Below the pieces are notes generated by a model. It worked only from the letters and a program-made list of their open reading frames with translations, ran no database searches and had not been told where the DNA came from. From the NCBI GenBank assembly GCA_005784505.1, contig VCAZ01000030.1:1966501-2030500 (forward strand): a stretch of DNA of 64,000 nucleotides. Reading direction: 5' to 3'. Positions within the stretch are counted from its first letter, which is position 1. Every line of letters starts with the position of its first letter. Source of the stretch: Bagarius yarrelli (Eukaryota > Chordata > Actinopteri > Siluriformes > Sisoridae). Shown piece by piece: positions 45,844 to 57,636 of the stretch. The translations under genes were made by a program, and so were the position numbers.

Positions 45844-45904
45844 CAAGACACGTAAGAAACGTTTACGTGTCTTGCTATGTTGCCACCTGCTATGTTGCCA
45901 CCTG
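45844..45904. repeat. perfect 12-bp hairpin followed by a 15-bp tandem duplication
   Basis: CAAGACACGTAA (45844-45855) pairs perfectly with TTACGTGTCTTG (45863-45874) over a 7-nt loop. Immediately after, CTATGTTGCCACCTG occurs twice in tandem (45875-45889 and 45890-45904). The frame 45746-45934 runs through both and is not a convincing gene. Confidence 0.9.
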
Positions 45905-46252
45905 CAAATGTCTGCATGTTCCCTGTTTTCTTAGCAGGTTTTTCACAGGCTTGCATAAAGGTCACTGCGAATGAAATTAGCTTCACTGAATTGTAGGGCT
46001 TGATTTAGGTTTGTAATCTTGTTTGATATTTCTGCAAAAATCCTGTACTACAGCTTTTATTACTATAGCAATCACTTTTGCTGTTCTAATTTAATTCATT
46101 ATATAGTTTTCAAGTCAGGAATGCTTATATTTTGTTATCTATCCAATATTATAATACGGTTACACCAACATTTATATGGCAGTTTTTCTGCTGCTAAGAT
46201 CTGAAAATAATCTACACTGCATTTTTACACGGCTGCTCAGCGCTATTTTGCA
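45905..46252. other. non-coding spacer
   Basis: Nothing recognised. Confidence 0.35.
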
Positions 46253-46458
46253 AATGTAAATGTCTTTATTTTGTCAAATATACTTAACAGGACAGTGAAA
46301 TTAGTTTTCCCAGCTTAGTAAGTTGGCGTCAGAACGCAGGGTCAGCTATGATACAGTGCCCCTGGAGCAGAAAGGGTTAACTGGCAGTGGTGGGGCTTGA
46401 ACCCAGGTCTTCCAAGCAACGACTCGGCACCTTAAGCATTTAGACAATTAATGCCCCT
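46253..46458 (-). repeat. tRNA-derived SINE, family A
   Basis: Tail atgtctttattttgtcaaat, core tatgatacagtgcccctgga, B box (minus strand GGTTCAAGCCCC) near 46396-46407, and a worn head. The block between the core and the B box (normally gtcttgctcaaggaccc) is deleted. Confidence 0.8.
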
Positions 46459-48219
46459 TTACTAATTTTTTGTATTGTGTAGCAATCGTCTGTGTATTGT
46501 AGTGCATTTTGCTGTCTCAGAGATGGCAAATTTAGCTACACTTTTTAAAAACAGGAGAAACAACAAGCAAACCGTACACTTATTTAACTGTAATAATAAT
46601 TAAGTAGTTAAATACATAAATAAACTTTATTTTATTTCTGTGGTGACCATTTAAAAACTATCTAACAGATTTTTGGCTTTCTTTCAGTTTTTGCTCAGGA
46701 AATTTGACAATTACCACCGGTCTCCCTATTCCCATTACCACATAAAACATATAAGACATAATAAAGCTATGTTATTAGCTCTATTTAACATAGAACCGTA
46801 TTTCAACATGCAGGAGCCCCATAAATGTTTTTCTGGAAGAGCTGAAGCCCTGTCTGCTGTAAGTGTGTCAGGTGTGTGTGGCTGTATGTATTCATGCATG
46901 CACACGTATGAATGAATGTCCCTGAGACAGGTTAAGGTTACTATGTTGACTATGAAGGATCGTAGGCAGTGAGGTATGAAATAAGAGAAGAAGGGAGCCC
47001 CCGGGTTCTTGTGCATGTGTTCACTTAAGGAACCGTTAGGGAATAGTGACATCGAAAGCCACCAGTTAGGCGCTGGCTGATGATGTCATGCGTAAGACAG
47101 AATTAGAACGAGGTTAACGTTGGGTGGTTAACCTTCTGCTTTGCTGCACCATTCTAGAGTGTGCAGTGTGCCAGCGGTAATTTGTTAAAGGCAGTGTCTC
47201 ACTGATCATACAGCCAACTTACCGTGACTCTGAATATTCATGGAGGGCTGGGATGTAGGCTAAAGCTGCGTTTGTGGACAGACTTGTATTTAGGGCAAAA
47301 AATGTTTCGCAATTATTTCGAAATGAAAAGTTTAAACAAAGCCGTGAACATCTTATCAAGCCGAAGGACAAAAAGGACAGACAACCCGAACTAAATGTCC
47401 TTAAACTATGTGACAGTATGTAACTTGTGTGCATTAATACGCTTTTGCAATATTAAATCATTTGGTGCAGATACATATCAGTGTGCAAACATTTTGTTTG
47501 TTTAAAAAATATTTCAGCCTATTTAATTTCTTAGATTAATAATATCAGACTGGATCAGTTTTGTTTTATATCTAGAAATTCTGTAAATGTTTTACTCTAA
47601 GACGGAGCATAATCTCAACCTCAAGGTGATGCTTTATTGATTTATTGAGTGACAGCACGCTCAGGTTTGACCTAAATCAAAATGTCTTATGTCTAGTATA
47701 TCTCATACGCTTAGACACGATTAAATAAATGCAAGCTTGACAAGCACAAAAATTCACCTGAGAAACCCTTAAAATTTGCTGTTAATAACAACGTGTCTTC
47801 ATAATAGCAGCTGGTCTCTCAGAACAGTTTCACCCTTAACCTGAACGGATTAACCTGTTGTGTTTCCAAAATATTTTAAAATTCTGTTGTTGTTTGCCGC
47901 CCAGATTTAATCAAATGGTCCTAAAAACTCTGTTAAGGTCAAGATTTTATTAGCGTAAAATGTACTTAGAGTATGATATCAGTAATTCTGTTTCCAATTC
48001 TAGCTTTATGATTTACTAATAAGTATGAATGAACAAATGAATAACGAACGAATGAAACCATTACCTTGATCATGTCATCTACTAAACTCTGTATACACAC
48101 TCACACATATGTGCATTTTTATGTTATCCATCATGCTAGCAATTTTGTAAATACTATAAAATGCTAAATCTAGACACCCAAACCGGCTTAATAACACCAA
48201 ACTTTACTAAAACATACTA
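46459..48219. other. non-coding stretch
   Basis: Overlapping frames on both strands at 46673-47052 are not recognised. The 46900-47180 part is less AT-rich but shows no family. No mobile element recognised. Confidence 0.4.
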
Positions 48220-48395
48220 CCTCTGGATTGGGTAAACTAAATTGCCCCAATGTTTAAGTGTGTGAGAATGGTGCGATGGTGTAATAGATTGGTGACCTAT
48301 ATAGAATGTTTTTTCCAGCTTATGATAAATAAAGGTTCCAAATCCACCCTGATCGGAATAAAGCAGTTCCTAAACCTGAAAAATAAATGAGCATT
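48220..48395 (+). repeat. dispersed repeat, family D, decayed
   Basis: Words taaactaaattgccccaatg, gtgtgagaatggtgcgatgg, gtaatagattggtgacctat and gataaataaaggttccaaat follow the order of the common fish repeat that carries 'aaattgcccc...gtgccctgcgatggactgg'. Confidence 0.5.
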
Positions 48396-48429
48396 TTTTA
48401 TTATACACTATTAGACCGAACGTTTGTCA

Positions 48430-48610
48430 AAACAATACCTGCAAACCTACATAGGTGTGTCTTCTTCAGACTGTTATACATTCTTATTCTTTCACTGAAA
48501 CTAAGACATCCAAACATTCTTTTAGCATGAGAAAGCCCTGACTTTAGCCCCACTGAACACCTACACCACCCCAGACCTTTTCACCTAAACACATGAACTT
48601 AATAAAATAC
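48430..48610 (+). mobile_element. fragment of the short Tc1-type repeat
   Basis: The block ccctgactttagccccactg and the following aacacctacaccaccccaga correspond to the D-L-N-P-(I/T)-E-H region and the C-terminal part of the same Tc1-type repeat found at 57.6-58.5 kb. Heavily deleted. Confidence 0.45.
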
Positions 48611-48819
48611 TAGTGTGGATTAATAGGAGTTATAGAAGATATATAGGATAGAAGATTATAATAAGATGTAAAAAAAAAATCCCAAAAATGTTGTCCATGT
48701 TATGTATTACATCACCATCGAGAAATTCATTACACCTGCCTTAAAATCTTATCATACCACATTTTAAAAAATAAATACACGGTGCTATCTTTTACTAGAT
48801 GAATCTGAACTTACTGCTG
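48611..48819. other. AT-rich spacer
   Basis: Poly-A runs; nothing recognised. Confidence 0.35.
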
Positions 48820-49080
48820 TGGTAAAAAAAAAAAAATCACACTGGCAGCTGGATGCTGTTCTCATGTCTATGGGCAACAGCGAGGGAACAGAACTGGACA
48901 GAGAGAGGAGTTTCTCTGTTTATCGGCAGCAACAGGCCTGCTGTTTTGCTGCTATAGGCCTGGCGCTGCGCCTCTGGCGAACACTCTCTCACCAACCATC
49001 CCTGACTTAATGGATGTAAATAATGAGGGTGTAGTGGGTGCCCAGTTCTGTGAACAGGATGTCAGACTGTGGAGCTGAGG
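48820..49080. promoter_or_regulatory. candidate conserved non-coding element, weak
   Basis: Balanced repeat-free block after a poly-A run: ACACTGGCAGCTGGATGC, TATAGGCCTGGCGCTGCGCC, CTTAATGGATGTAAATAATGAGG. The frame 48819-49010 is not recognised. Confidence 0.2.
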
Positions 49081-49501
49081 CAGACCCTGCTTACTGGCAT
49101 GTACCCACCAGAGCTGAAGAACTGGCATTAAACAAGGCCTGTAGGTGTAACTCAGTTAGAAGGAAGTAGGAGACTTGGTAGTGTGGCCAGGTAGAGCAGA
49201 AAAACACATAAACACACACAGTGCACATTCTATTCACAAACGCATTAATATGCTTCCAATGTAAATACTTAACTGATTTTGTACATTTTAGCAATCTGGT
49301 TTTCTAGATGTAAAAGATGCTGCGTTTTAGTGATTTTGAATGCAGTTAAACAAATATTGGAAATTAATAAGCAGTCATTTAAGTTCAAGTTACGAAAATC
49401 TATCAACTGTTAGACTGGTAATAAAAATGTTTGTGTACATCATTACACACTATTACATTACTGCCTAAGCAAATAAATTATTCTTAAAAGACCTCTGTCA
49501 C

Positions 49502-49504
<3 letters not shown>
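49081..49504. other. non-coding stretch
   Basis: Nothing recognised; the minus-strand frame 49091-49294 has no family. Confidence 0.35.
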
Positions 49505-49550
<46 letters not shown>

Positions 49551-49551
49551 G
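49505..49551. repeat. (TC)n microsatellite
   Basis: About 19 CT units, then CTGTCTCT variants. Confidence 0.95.
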
Positions 49552-49559
49552 TCTACGAG

Positions 49560-49900
49560 CACTGGGCATTTTTCCTGTCATGACTTAAACAGCTGTTCCC
49601 AAAGCCTGTGCCGTATGTTATTTCTTTCTCTTGTGCTTCTTTTTTTTTTCCTGCTGGCAAGTAGGACATTTTTGAACGGCTGTCCCACGAGTTCCCCCAA
49701 GGCAGCACTGGGCTTGACAGCCGTTCGTTTGAGACGATGTCAGTCTGAAATTATGCCGTTTGTGAAGCCAAGTAATGAAGCAGGGCTACTGCTGAGTGCA
49801 GAGAGTCTGTAGAGGCCACCCAGCACACGTTCACACTTTTCTGATAAGCACAGAGCACATCCTGTTCGGCGTGTGTAGAGGCTAGGACACAGGGAATGCA
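49560..49900. promoter_or_regulatory. candidate conserved non-coding element
   Basis: Repeat-free with AACGGCTGTC and its near-inverse GACAGCCGTT (about 49676-49685 and 49718-49727), plus TCTGAAATTATGCCG. The inverted pair is 32 bp apart. The frame 49615-49812 crosses it and is unrecognised. Confidence 0.25.
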
Positions 49901-51079
49901 ACAAACCTGACATCACACAAATATGGCATGGATTTGATAGATGTCAGGAGCTGGGGTTTGTTTTTGTTCAATGATATATGACGCTTCAAATGATGTGCAA
50001 ACTTTACTAGTTTTAAAATGACACGTTGCATTAACAGACATTTACGTATTTCCATATATATCATTACATCCAGATTTATACATTTGATTGAAATGAACCC
50101 AATAATAGTGTAGTACTGGATAACCTAGAGTATGAAATTTAGTATGAAATGACATTTCTTGGCCTTTCTATTAGTTCTTTGCTCCGAACACATGACAGCT
50201 ATCAGCTGCAAGAGTAAAAGCTATGACTTTAGCTCATTACTCGTTACATAACACACAGACACTCGCTTATAACCCGCTATGAATGACAACTGTTGCTCTA
50301 ACTGACAATAAAAGCAGGCAATGTTGTTTCTTCTTTTAAACCGCTGGCTACTGACATTCGTGGCAATGTTGGGCTGGGAAGTCAGTCTTCACCTGAACGT
50401 TGGCCATGTCTGGTTCTTCACCTCACTCCAGTAACAGAATGTTAGCTTTATCACTGTTTATAGTGTTCTGTGTGCTCAGAGGCTACAAAGCATTATAAAT
50501 GTAAAAATCTTCATGTGTTTGTTTTTACTTTAATTGTACCACATGTCATTTAATGAAATCATTTTTCAAAGTTCTTGTTACACGCATTAAACCCTTTAAA
50601 CTGACTTTGCGTGGGTCTGTTTAAGAGCCAATGGAAACTGAAACCAAATGAGCAACACGTGAAATTCTTTTTGCATATAAAATAAGAGTTTTATCACATA
50701 AAGATACAGCGTAAAACACGTTCCTGTTGCTGTGTTTTTAGTTTGCATGTATTGACTAAAATAGCTTGCACGATTTAAGGTTGCTAGTTTCATTTTTCTA
50801 TGACTCAAAGACGTAGTTTTTAAAAAATGGTTTACAATTTCAGAATAAGAAACAGATTTTAGAAATAGAAATTGCTGTACAATTGTTCTGTGATAACCCA
50901 AACCTGTATAACCCAAAGCTGGTTGTATGTCGGGACGTTACTATCCAGATCTTTTATTACCATTTGCTGTTCCTTTGATGGCGATTCTACCTTGTTCTAC
51001 TTTCTTTTCTCTCTTTTTATCATCCGATTCTGTCTATTTTATAAAGTAAAGGTCTTCAAGGGGTCGACTGAATTCTGGC
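49901..51079. other. non-coding stretch
   Basis: No gene recognised. The minus-strand frame 50596-50916 has no family signature. Confidence 0.4.
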
Positions 51080-51430
51080 CTTAGAGAATTAGCGGTACAT
51101 CGCAGCTTAAATGGTAGCACTGTCTATTTGATGAGCAGCATTAGTAGATCAGCAATCAGACAGGAACTCCCATGTCTTTTGTGGAGAGAGTGAGACAGTT
51201 GATGCTTAGACAATGACGCTGCATTTTAACTGAAGCTATTTCACCGGGGAGACTACGCTGATGCCTCATGAGCCAAATGGCCTTCTTGGCTCTGTGCCTA
51301 GTCTCTGTTTTGCCCATGTGTCCGGTGCGGGAATTACTCCTAACACATTTTACTCACACTATTCAGCTTGATGAGTGTGAACCCTGGCCCCTGGCAGACG
51401 ATACCTCTTTGGAGCTTTGCTTGTCAGTTC
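51080..51430. promoter_or_regulatory. candidate conserved non-coding element
   Basis: Repeat-free block starting the most balanced part of the window: TTGATGAGCAGCATTAG, GACAATGACGCTGCATTTTAAC, CTCATGAGCCAAATGGCC. Called on appearance only. Confidence 0.25.
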
Positions 51431-51769
51431 TATTTTAATCAGAATTCCTTAACTGCACAAAGTATTGGCCACTTGAGTCTTTGAATTGTTTTATTGACTG
51501 TACTCTGCATTAAATATTTAGACCAGGATTTGCTTTAATGGGGTTGCTACAAAGAACTTTTTAGAGTGGTTATGTGTGTTTGGGAGAGACGACAGCGAGG
51601 TTGTGTCTGGGGGTTAGAAATGTGTTTGTTTAATATTACCTGTAGAAGTAGCTTTTTTTAATTAGGTTGCTGCTGCATTTGTTAACTTTACCGAAGTATA
51701 CTATTTCTTTTCCACATTAGTGAACATTTTTTTAAAAAGATTCTTCTTTGCCTTCATGGCAGTGTCCAA
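51431..51769. other. non-coding stretch
   Basis: AT-rich; nothing recognised. Confidence 0.35.
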
Positions 51770-52020
51770 CCTGCCTTACTGGTCTGGCCCAGCCGTGACC
51801 CACAGTGTCATGTGACAAGCACATATCGAGTGTGTTGCGTTTACAGAGCTGCCTTCTCTGATTACATCTGCTCCACCAGGCCTGACGCTTGCTCCAAGCC
51901 AGGGGATGATGACAGACTGCTGTGTATGTTTCCGCTAGACGTAGACGGAAGAGACCTGCCTTTACTTTTCCATCACCTGGCTGTTTACTTGCGGTGTTAA
52001 TGAGTTACACTTCTAAGTAA
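51770..52020. promoter_or_regulatory. candidate conserved non-coding element or unrecognised exon
   Basis: GC-richer block with a 62-codon frame (51812-52000) containing several Cys residues. It matches no family that I know and lacks a signal peptide or matching splice sites. GCTGTTTACTTGCGG and CCGTGACCCACAG are notable words. A regulatory element is the likelier reading. Confidence 0.25.
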
Positions 52021-52369
52021 AGTATTAAAGAGGTCATCTCCACTGTCTCAAATGTGTGAATCCAAAAACCCAGCAAGTCATGCGTATCTCCTGCTGAATA
52101 CTTAACTTAGTTCTAGTAGAGAAAGCCTAGTGGCAGTACAGCTAGCACGTGACAAGACAAGGTCTTCCTCCCTTTAAGTGTGCATGCATGTGTGTGTACA
52201 CTGGTATGACATAACCAAACGGAATTCACAGCTCAATGTCCGCTCGCACATTTTTTTTTTACCTACTCAACATGCTCCCGGATTGAATTTCAGTCTTATG
52301 ACCACACAAACGCTGTGATCCCTTAACCGGTGTCAGCTGAGCTCCGAGACCAACGTACACCTCAATCAC
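52021..52369. other. non-coding stretch
   Basis: A short TGCATG/TGTG patch near 52181 and a T10 run; nothing else recognised. Confidence 0.35.
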
Positions 52370-52580
52370 ACCGGAGCCCTTAACTGCGTATCAGCAGCTT
52401 TTCACACTGCACAGAAGGCCAAGGCTGCCCTCCAGCTTTCCAGGCTTCCTAATGAGTCCCGGCTGCTAGCTGAGACCATGAATGGGCTGGAAAAAAAGCA
52501 TAGGGCTGATCACTCGAACACAGGAGCCTCACGGCAACAGAGAGATTGACAGAGACAGAGACACAACGAGAGCAAGCAGC
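52370..52580. promoter_or_regulatory. candidate conserved non-coding element, weak
   Basis: Balanced block with CTTCCTAATGAGTCCCGGCTGCTAG and GAATGGGCTGG; ends in a GACAGAGA purine patch. Confidence 0.25.
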
Positions 52581-53149
52581 TCCCTCTAACAGATCAGAAT
52601 AAAAAAAAAAAAACATTTTACGACATACTGTATAGTGGTTTTTATTTCAGTTTCCAGAAAGTTGCATGTCTCAATATAATGAAACACAGCATTGCATCAT
52701 TCTGTTCGCTTACAGCGAGATAGCATGAGAAACCAAGTTATATACTCCGCTGTAGCACCAACCTTGTAAATTTCTACATAAGTTATTTCATATGCACTCT
52801 AATAGTTCTATAACGTTAAATGTTTTAGCTATATAGAAACTGTAATAGACTCTTTTAAGTCACAAGTCACCTGACTGGAAATGAAATATGTTAAGCAAAT
52901 GAAGAGTAGAATAATAAGCACTGTTTCTAAGAGCAGATTTGAATTTTCTCTGTACAGCTCATCACATGCCATAAATAGTAAAATAAGAGGCCGCTAACTG
53001 GAACCTTCCAAGAAAAGCCACACGAATAAAGTTAAATATTAAATGGTTGAAAAGGAGCGCACTACAACCAGCTTTAAACTTGCTTAGGGTGATTGTAACA
53101 GACGGATTTCAACCACTTTGCTTTTTCTATAATATTTCTTTTCTCTGAC
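52581..53149. other. AT-rich non-coding stretch
   Basis: Poly-A run at 52600-52613; nothing else recognised. Confidence 0.4.
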
Positions 53150-53720
53150 AAAATTTGAAGAAGCTCCCTCATTCCAGGAGATGCAGGTTAATATCTGTCA
53201 CCTTCATTTAGGCCGGTAATGGCAGAACTCCATTAGGCCAGCGCAATAGCCAGCCAGAAGCAGCCAAATGGCTGCACGTGGTCACAGCTGTGATGACAGG
53301 ACACTGATTAAAAAATGAGGGCACGTTCTTCCTTACCTCCTTTTCTTTTTCTTCTTCTCATGTATGGCCCATATGTCATTTTTGTCATTATCACCTGCCA
53401 TCGCTGTAAATCAGCTGGACCTGTGAAATATGTTTTTTTGATAAAGCAGCGGCTTCTTCTCAGTCTTTAGCCTTGCCATTTCCAGGCCTCCTGCTTTCTA
53501 AATGTAAGGGGGGAAGAGTATTGATCTGGTCTGCATATTATTGTCCACCATGGGGGTATTTTAAAGGCATGACTGGAACTGCAGCCATGATAATCATATA
53601 TTCACATATAATCAATATTCATTGTGTGACGTGCTTTTGCTCCATTACCTATTTTAGGTAGTGCATTTTGTATGGCATTTGGAAGGTTGGTGCAGGGAGA
53701 GTAGCCATACTGCAAATACA
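53150..53720. promoter_or_regulatory. candidate conserved non-coding element, long
   Basis: About 570 bp, repeat-free. It includes GCAGGTTAATATCTGTCACC, GGCCGGTAATGGCAG, CTCCATTAGGCCAGCGC, GGTCACAGCTGTGATGACAGG at about 53281-53301 (a palindromic TCACAGCTGTGA core), TGTCATTATCACCTGCC, TTGATAAAGCAGCGG and TTGTGTGACGTGC. With 19.9, 29.3 and 44.1 kb it is one of the strongest enhancer-like stretches. Confidence 0.4.
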
Positions 53721-53919
53721 CATGGAGATACAATTACACACACACAAACACAGAGCTGCCATCGCAATTACTTGCACTATGAACCAAACTCAGGAGAAGT
53801 ATCCGCATGTCTCCCCTGACGTGTCGGGCCTGAAAAGCAGAAACGGCCATGCTGAAGGAGACTGATAGAAAAGCTATTCTCCCGTAACGCTTTATCAGCC
53901 CTGGCATTGCACATCAATA

Positions 53920-54030
53920 ACCCCCCTCCCCCTTACACCCCACCACCCCATCCCTTTTATCCTTCCCTCCTTCTCTCTTCTTTCTCCATCCCTCCCTCCC
54001 TCTCTGGCTTTCTTTTGCTGCCCTCCCCCC
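53920..54030. repeat. polypyrimidine tract
   Basis: About 110 bp with few purines on the plus strand, rich in CCCTCC and TCTC. It begins with the quadruplex-capable part. Confidence 0.85.
53921..53949 (-). other. G-quadruplex-capable sequence on the minus strand
   Basis: The plus strand has C runs of 6, 5, 4 and 4 separated by 1, 5 and 4 bases (53921-53926, 53928-53932, 53938-53941, 53946-53949). On the minus strand this fits the usual G3+N1-7 quadruplex rule with long runs and short loops. Confidence 0.85.
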
Positions 54031-55689
54031 ACATTTAATCTTTCAAAACAGAGAAGCTAAAAGAATAGAAATCAAAAAGCAAGCCAGATAAGAGTGTTGT
54101 GTTTGTGCTTGGTGTATTCAAATACTCCATTCGGATGCACACTGATCACCTGTTTGTTTGGGGTTTTTCACTCGGTTGGCCTTTTTTTTTTTTGGATTAA
54201 GGTCTGTTTATTTAAGGTTTCATGATATACAAGAAAAAAGAGATCCTCAAAGATATACAGCCAAACAAACTCTCTCTCTCTTTTTCTCTCTTTCAAAAAA
54301 TGACAAGAAACAGATTGCATATTGCATATTGCAAATTCTGGACTCTTTTAGAGAATATCTTTCTTTCCGCAGTTTAAGATATCACGTGGTCTCTTTAATC
54401 CAATAAATGAATATAGGGAAAGGGGGACTTTTTTATTTAAACAGTATTAAACTTCTGGCATGAAATATGCAAAAGGCCAACATGTTACATCTATAGCTAC
54501 ACATGCACATATTTTTTGCTGTAATACCAAATACAGCTATAAAAAGAAAGGAGACTATTGACAAGCCTGTTGTTTCTGTAGGTTGGCCTTTTTCAGTTGG
54601 GATTTTATTATTTTTTAAATCCTAAAAAATGTAATATTTTGTTAGCTGTATTAAATTAATTTTTAAAAATTTTGGTACTGATTAAAATGTGTTGAGGAAT
54701 GAGTTTTATCTGAAGTCTACGTTATCCACTGGGAATTTTTTTTTTTCATGTCAGCATCTTTTAAAAAAGTGCACACAATGTCACACATGCAAACACACGC
54801 ACCCAAACAGACTCCCTCGAAAGAAAAGATTTGTTCTTCTTTCTCTTTCGAAATCCTGCCTAGCAGGGAGCCAGCCACATAAAGCTGAACACACCATGAC
54901 TATTTTTGCGTTGCATGTGTTTGTTTCTATACGCCCCTTACAAGCACTTATGTAACAGTAGAGCGAGAATGAAGAGAAAAAAAAAGCATGAGACTTCCTG
55001 TTTTAGCTCATTTTCAGTTTACATGCTATGCCTTCCAGCTGTGGAGTGAAGTGGTTAAAACATGCAAAGATGTTTTAGATTAAAAGCACAAGAGCTTGTT
55101 CAATTTAAACAGAGCTGGACTAAATTATACTCACATTACATTTGGGTTCTTGTGTCTAATCCCGGAATCGCGAAATAGATTATACACATTCACTGTTATT
55201 AGAAATAGACATTTATGTGATAATGAAAGCAAAGCTTTGCAAATTATCTTGAGAACAGATGAAGGAGATTTAGGATGAGTGGAATAAAGAATCAAAATAA
55301 CTCTGGATGCCTTTGTACCTCTGTGGCACAGAGTGAAGAGGATGCATGTTATTGTGTGATGATTTCAATTACCAAAGATGGAGAAATTAATGAATTGAAC
55401 GAAGCACAGTAAGAAGTGCAAAATAAAAAAGATCAATAGTCGGCTGATCGAAAGTCACCTTAAGTAATGCGAATCGTAAAGGATTTAAAGTAATTAAAAA
55501 TCACATCCTTTTTTTATGTTATGCTATGCTTAACGCTAGGTGGTAACACTGAAAAATAGCATTATGGCAAGAAAAACTGGGACACTTGATCATCACAAAT
55601 ATTTTTGATTTTTCCAGACACTCTTACTCCTATATTAACGTACACACTTCCGGAAATGCCTTTCACTAAATTGTAGAGTGTGTGGCTTT
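54031..55689. other. non-coding stretch
   Basis: Frames at 54158-54406 and 54689-54955 run through T and CT patches and are not recognised. A small ATTGCAT repeat lies at about 54315-54335. No mobile element recognised. Confidence 0.4.
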
Positions 55690-55835
55690 TGGGATTTTCA
55701 CATTCAGCCATAATAGTATTAGAAAGATCATACACTGATGTTGGGTAAGAAGTTAGGGGTGCAGTCAGATTTCCAGTTCATTTGAAAGTAAAGAACACTT
55801 GAGGTGTCCACAAACATTTGGCTATATATTCTATC
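55690..55835 (+). mobile_element. fragment of the short Tc1-type repeat
   Basis: Blocks gggattttcacattcagcca, actgatgttgggtaagaagt, ggggtgcagtcagatttcca, then the terminal motif ggtgtccacaaacatttggc followed by tatatattc. The body reads antisense to the coding direction of the family (its 'ctgatgttgg' block), with a recognisable outer end at the right. Confidence 0.6.
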
Positions 55836-57179
55836 ATTAAACATCAAGATACTAGATGATGTTAAAAAAATACTTATTTAGTACTGGCTTTAAAATTCTT
55901 TCAAATAAATTCTTGTTTTTCACATTTTTACTCGTCGTTTCATGCTTGAAATGTATAGCCTCAAAATATATCTTTTAAATAATTCTATCAACCTTATATT
56001 TGGGTTTTTGTTATCTTATTATAGAAAGTAATTTTGAACATTTAAAATATTTTTAACTAATATATAAAACAAATGCTTTAATTTAGTTTTTCCTGCTGAC
56101 TGTTTAAGCTGTGCTGTTACACAAATAAAGTCCTAAAAGCTATACTGTAAGTAAGCCTTCAACAGCATGTGGATGTAATACTGGTGGCCATTATCTTCAG
56201 CTAACATATTGATGACTAAGTACAGATATAATTTCTGTAGGACATCCACCTTGTATCTCTATGCCTAGCAGAGAAGAAAAATGGCTTTAACAAGACCTTT
56301 ACTGTATGATGGGATGATGCAGTTTTTCAGGAATTGTGTACAGTGTTTGGGCATTTTCTAATATCAGTGGTGTACCTGTGCATGTGGTTAAACACAGCGG
56401 ATGAATTTTATAGTTAGCGAATCTAATTGACTCAAAAAACAGCACCTTTTTGCATACACGAGTTTACAGATGTTCATGATTGGCTACTGTCACTGTGATT
56501 TACAGACGAAACACAAAAACACCCCAAACATCCAGACATGCCAGCATGGGCAATTCTCCTCCCCGAGACTGCATTGGCTATGACATTATCAGGATGTACC
56601 TTAGTATCTCTAGATGCTTTGCATAACACATTTTAACTTTGATTATAAATGAAGTTTTTTTATATATAGATATAACCTGTTTATTTACAATAAAAGGGAC
56701 TCTGATCGTAAAAAGTTCAGAGTAAGGTAACAGTATCAAAGGTATGTGATCTCAACCTTCTGTAACTCCCATTTTGTCTTATTGTTTTCAACGTCCATAT
56801 TATTTAATATAAACAATGTTATAGTGTTTTGAGACAAGAACCCTGCTCTGTGTTCATCTTCATTGATACACACAGCATACCCAGCTGAAACTGAGGTCAA
56901 CCACAAGGACCAATGCCCCACTTTCTCTCTATTCAATCGTTAACTCCAAAGCTTCTTAGAATCATTGCTTCCCATTTGTTCTCTCTTTTATCTCATTTCT
57001 CTTTTTCATTTACTTTCCCTCTTGTGTGTCTCTACAAAGGACAACAGCCAGGACAATGGGTTATGCAGCCATGTCCCCAAATCTCTCTCAGTGAAGGCCT
57101 ATAATGTCTCTTTGACATATTACATCTCGCCCACTCTTGTTAGAAAAGAAATTAGCCACGCATTCTGTTTTAATTAACC
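55836..57179. other. non-coding stretch
   Basis: AT-rich up to 56.7 kb, more balanced after that. Frames at 56736-56936 (minus), 56913-57104 and 56965-57177 are short and unrecognised. Confidence 0.4.
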
Positions 57180-57370
57180 TTCTGTAGCAATGGAGCAGGA
57201 CAAGGGTGGGAGTCCAGGGCATGTGTGGAGGTCAGAGTAATTGAATAGAGACATAATGATGACATCGCCAAGGAGACATTGCTGTGGTGTTAAGGTGAGC
57301 GATGGTGGCAGAAGGGCACATGTCATGTCATGCAAACCCACCTCTGAAGACACGGCCACACAGACTGCTA
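57180..57370. promoter_or_regulatory. candidate conserved non-coding element, weak
   Basis: Balanced repeat-free block with GAGTAATTGAATAGAGAC and TAATGATGACATCGCC (AP-1/CRE-like) near 57256. Called on appearance only. Confidence 0.25.
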
Positions 57371-57594
57371 ACTGTCACTATGCCAGGATATATACTCAAT
57401 ACAGTAAAGCTCTGTTCCTGCATGATATAAAGAATAAAACATATTTTTTTGCCACAGTTTTGCCATCTGTCTAATACCATTGTAGTTAGAATCAGTTACA
57501 GTACCTAGGTTACATTTAATATACATATATACTAATATGTTTCATAAATATTATGTATTATAATTATACACTGGCAGCTCACCAGGACACCCTT
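57371..57594. other. AT-rich spacer
   Basis: Nothing recognised. Confidence 0.35.
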
Positions 57595-57636
57595 ATAAGT
57601 ATTTTCTCCCCAAACTGTTCCCACTAAGCACCTGTA

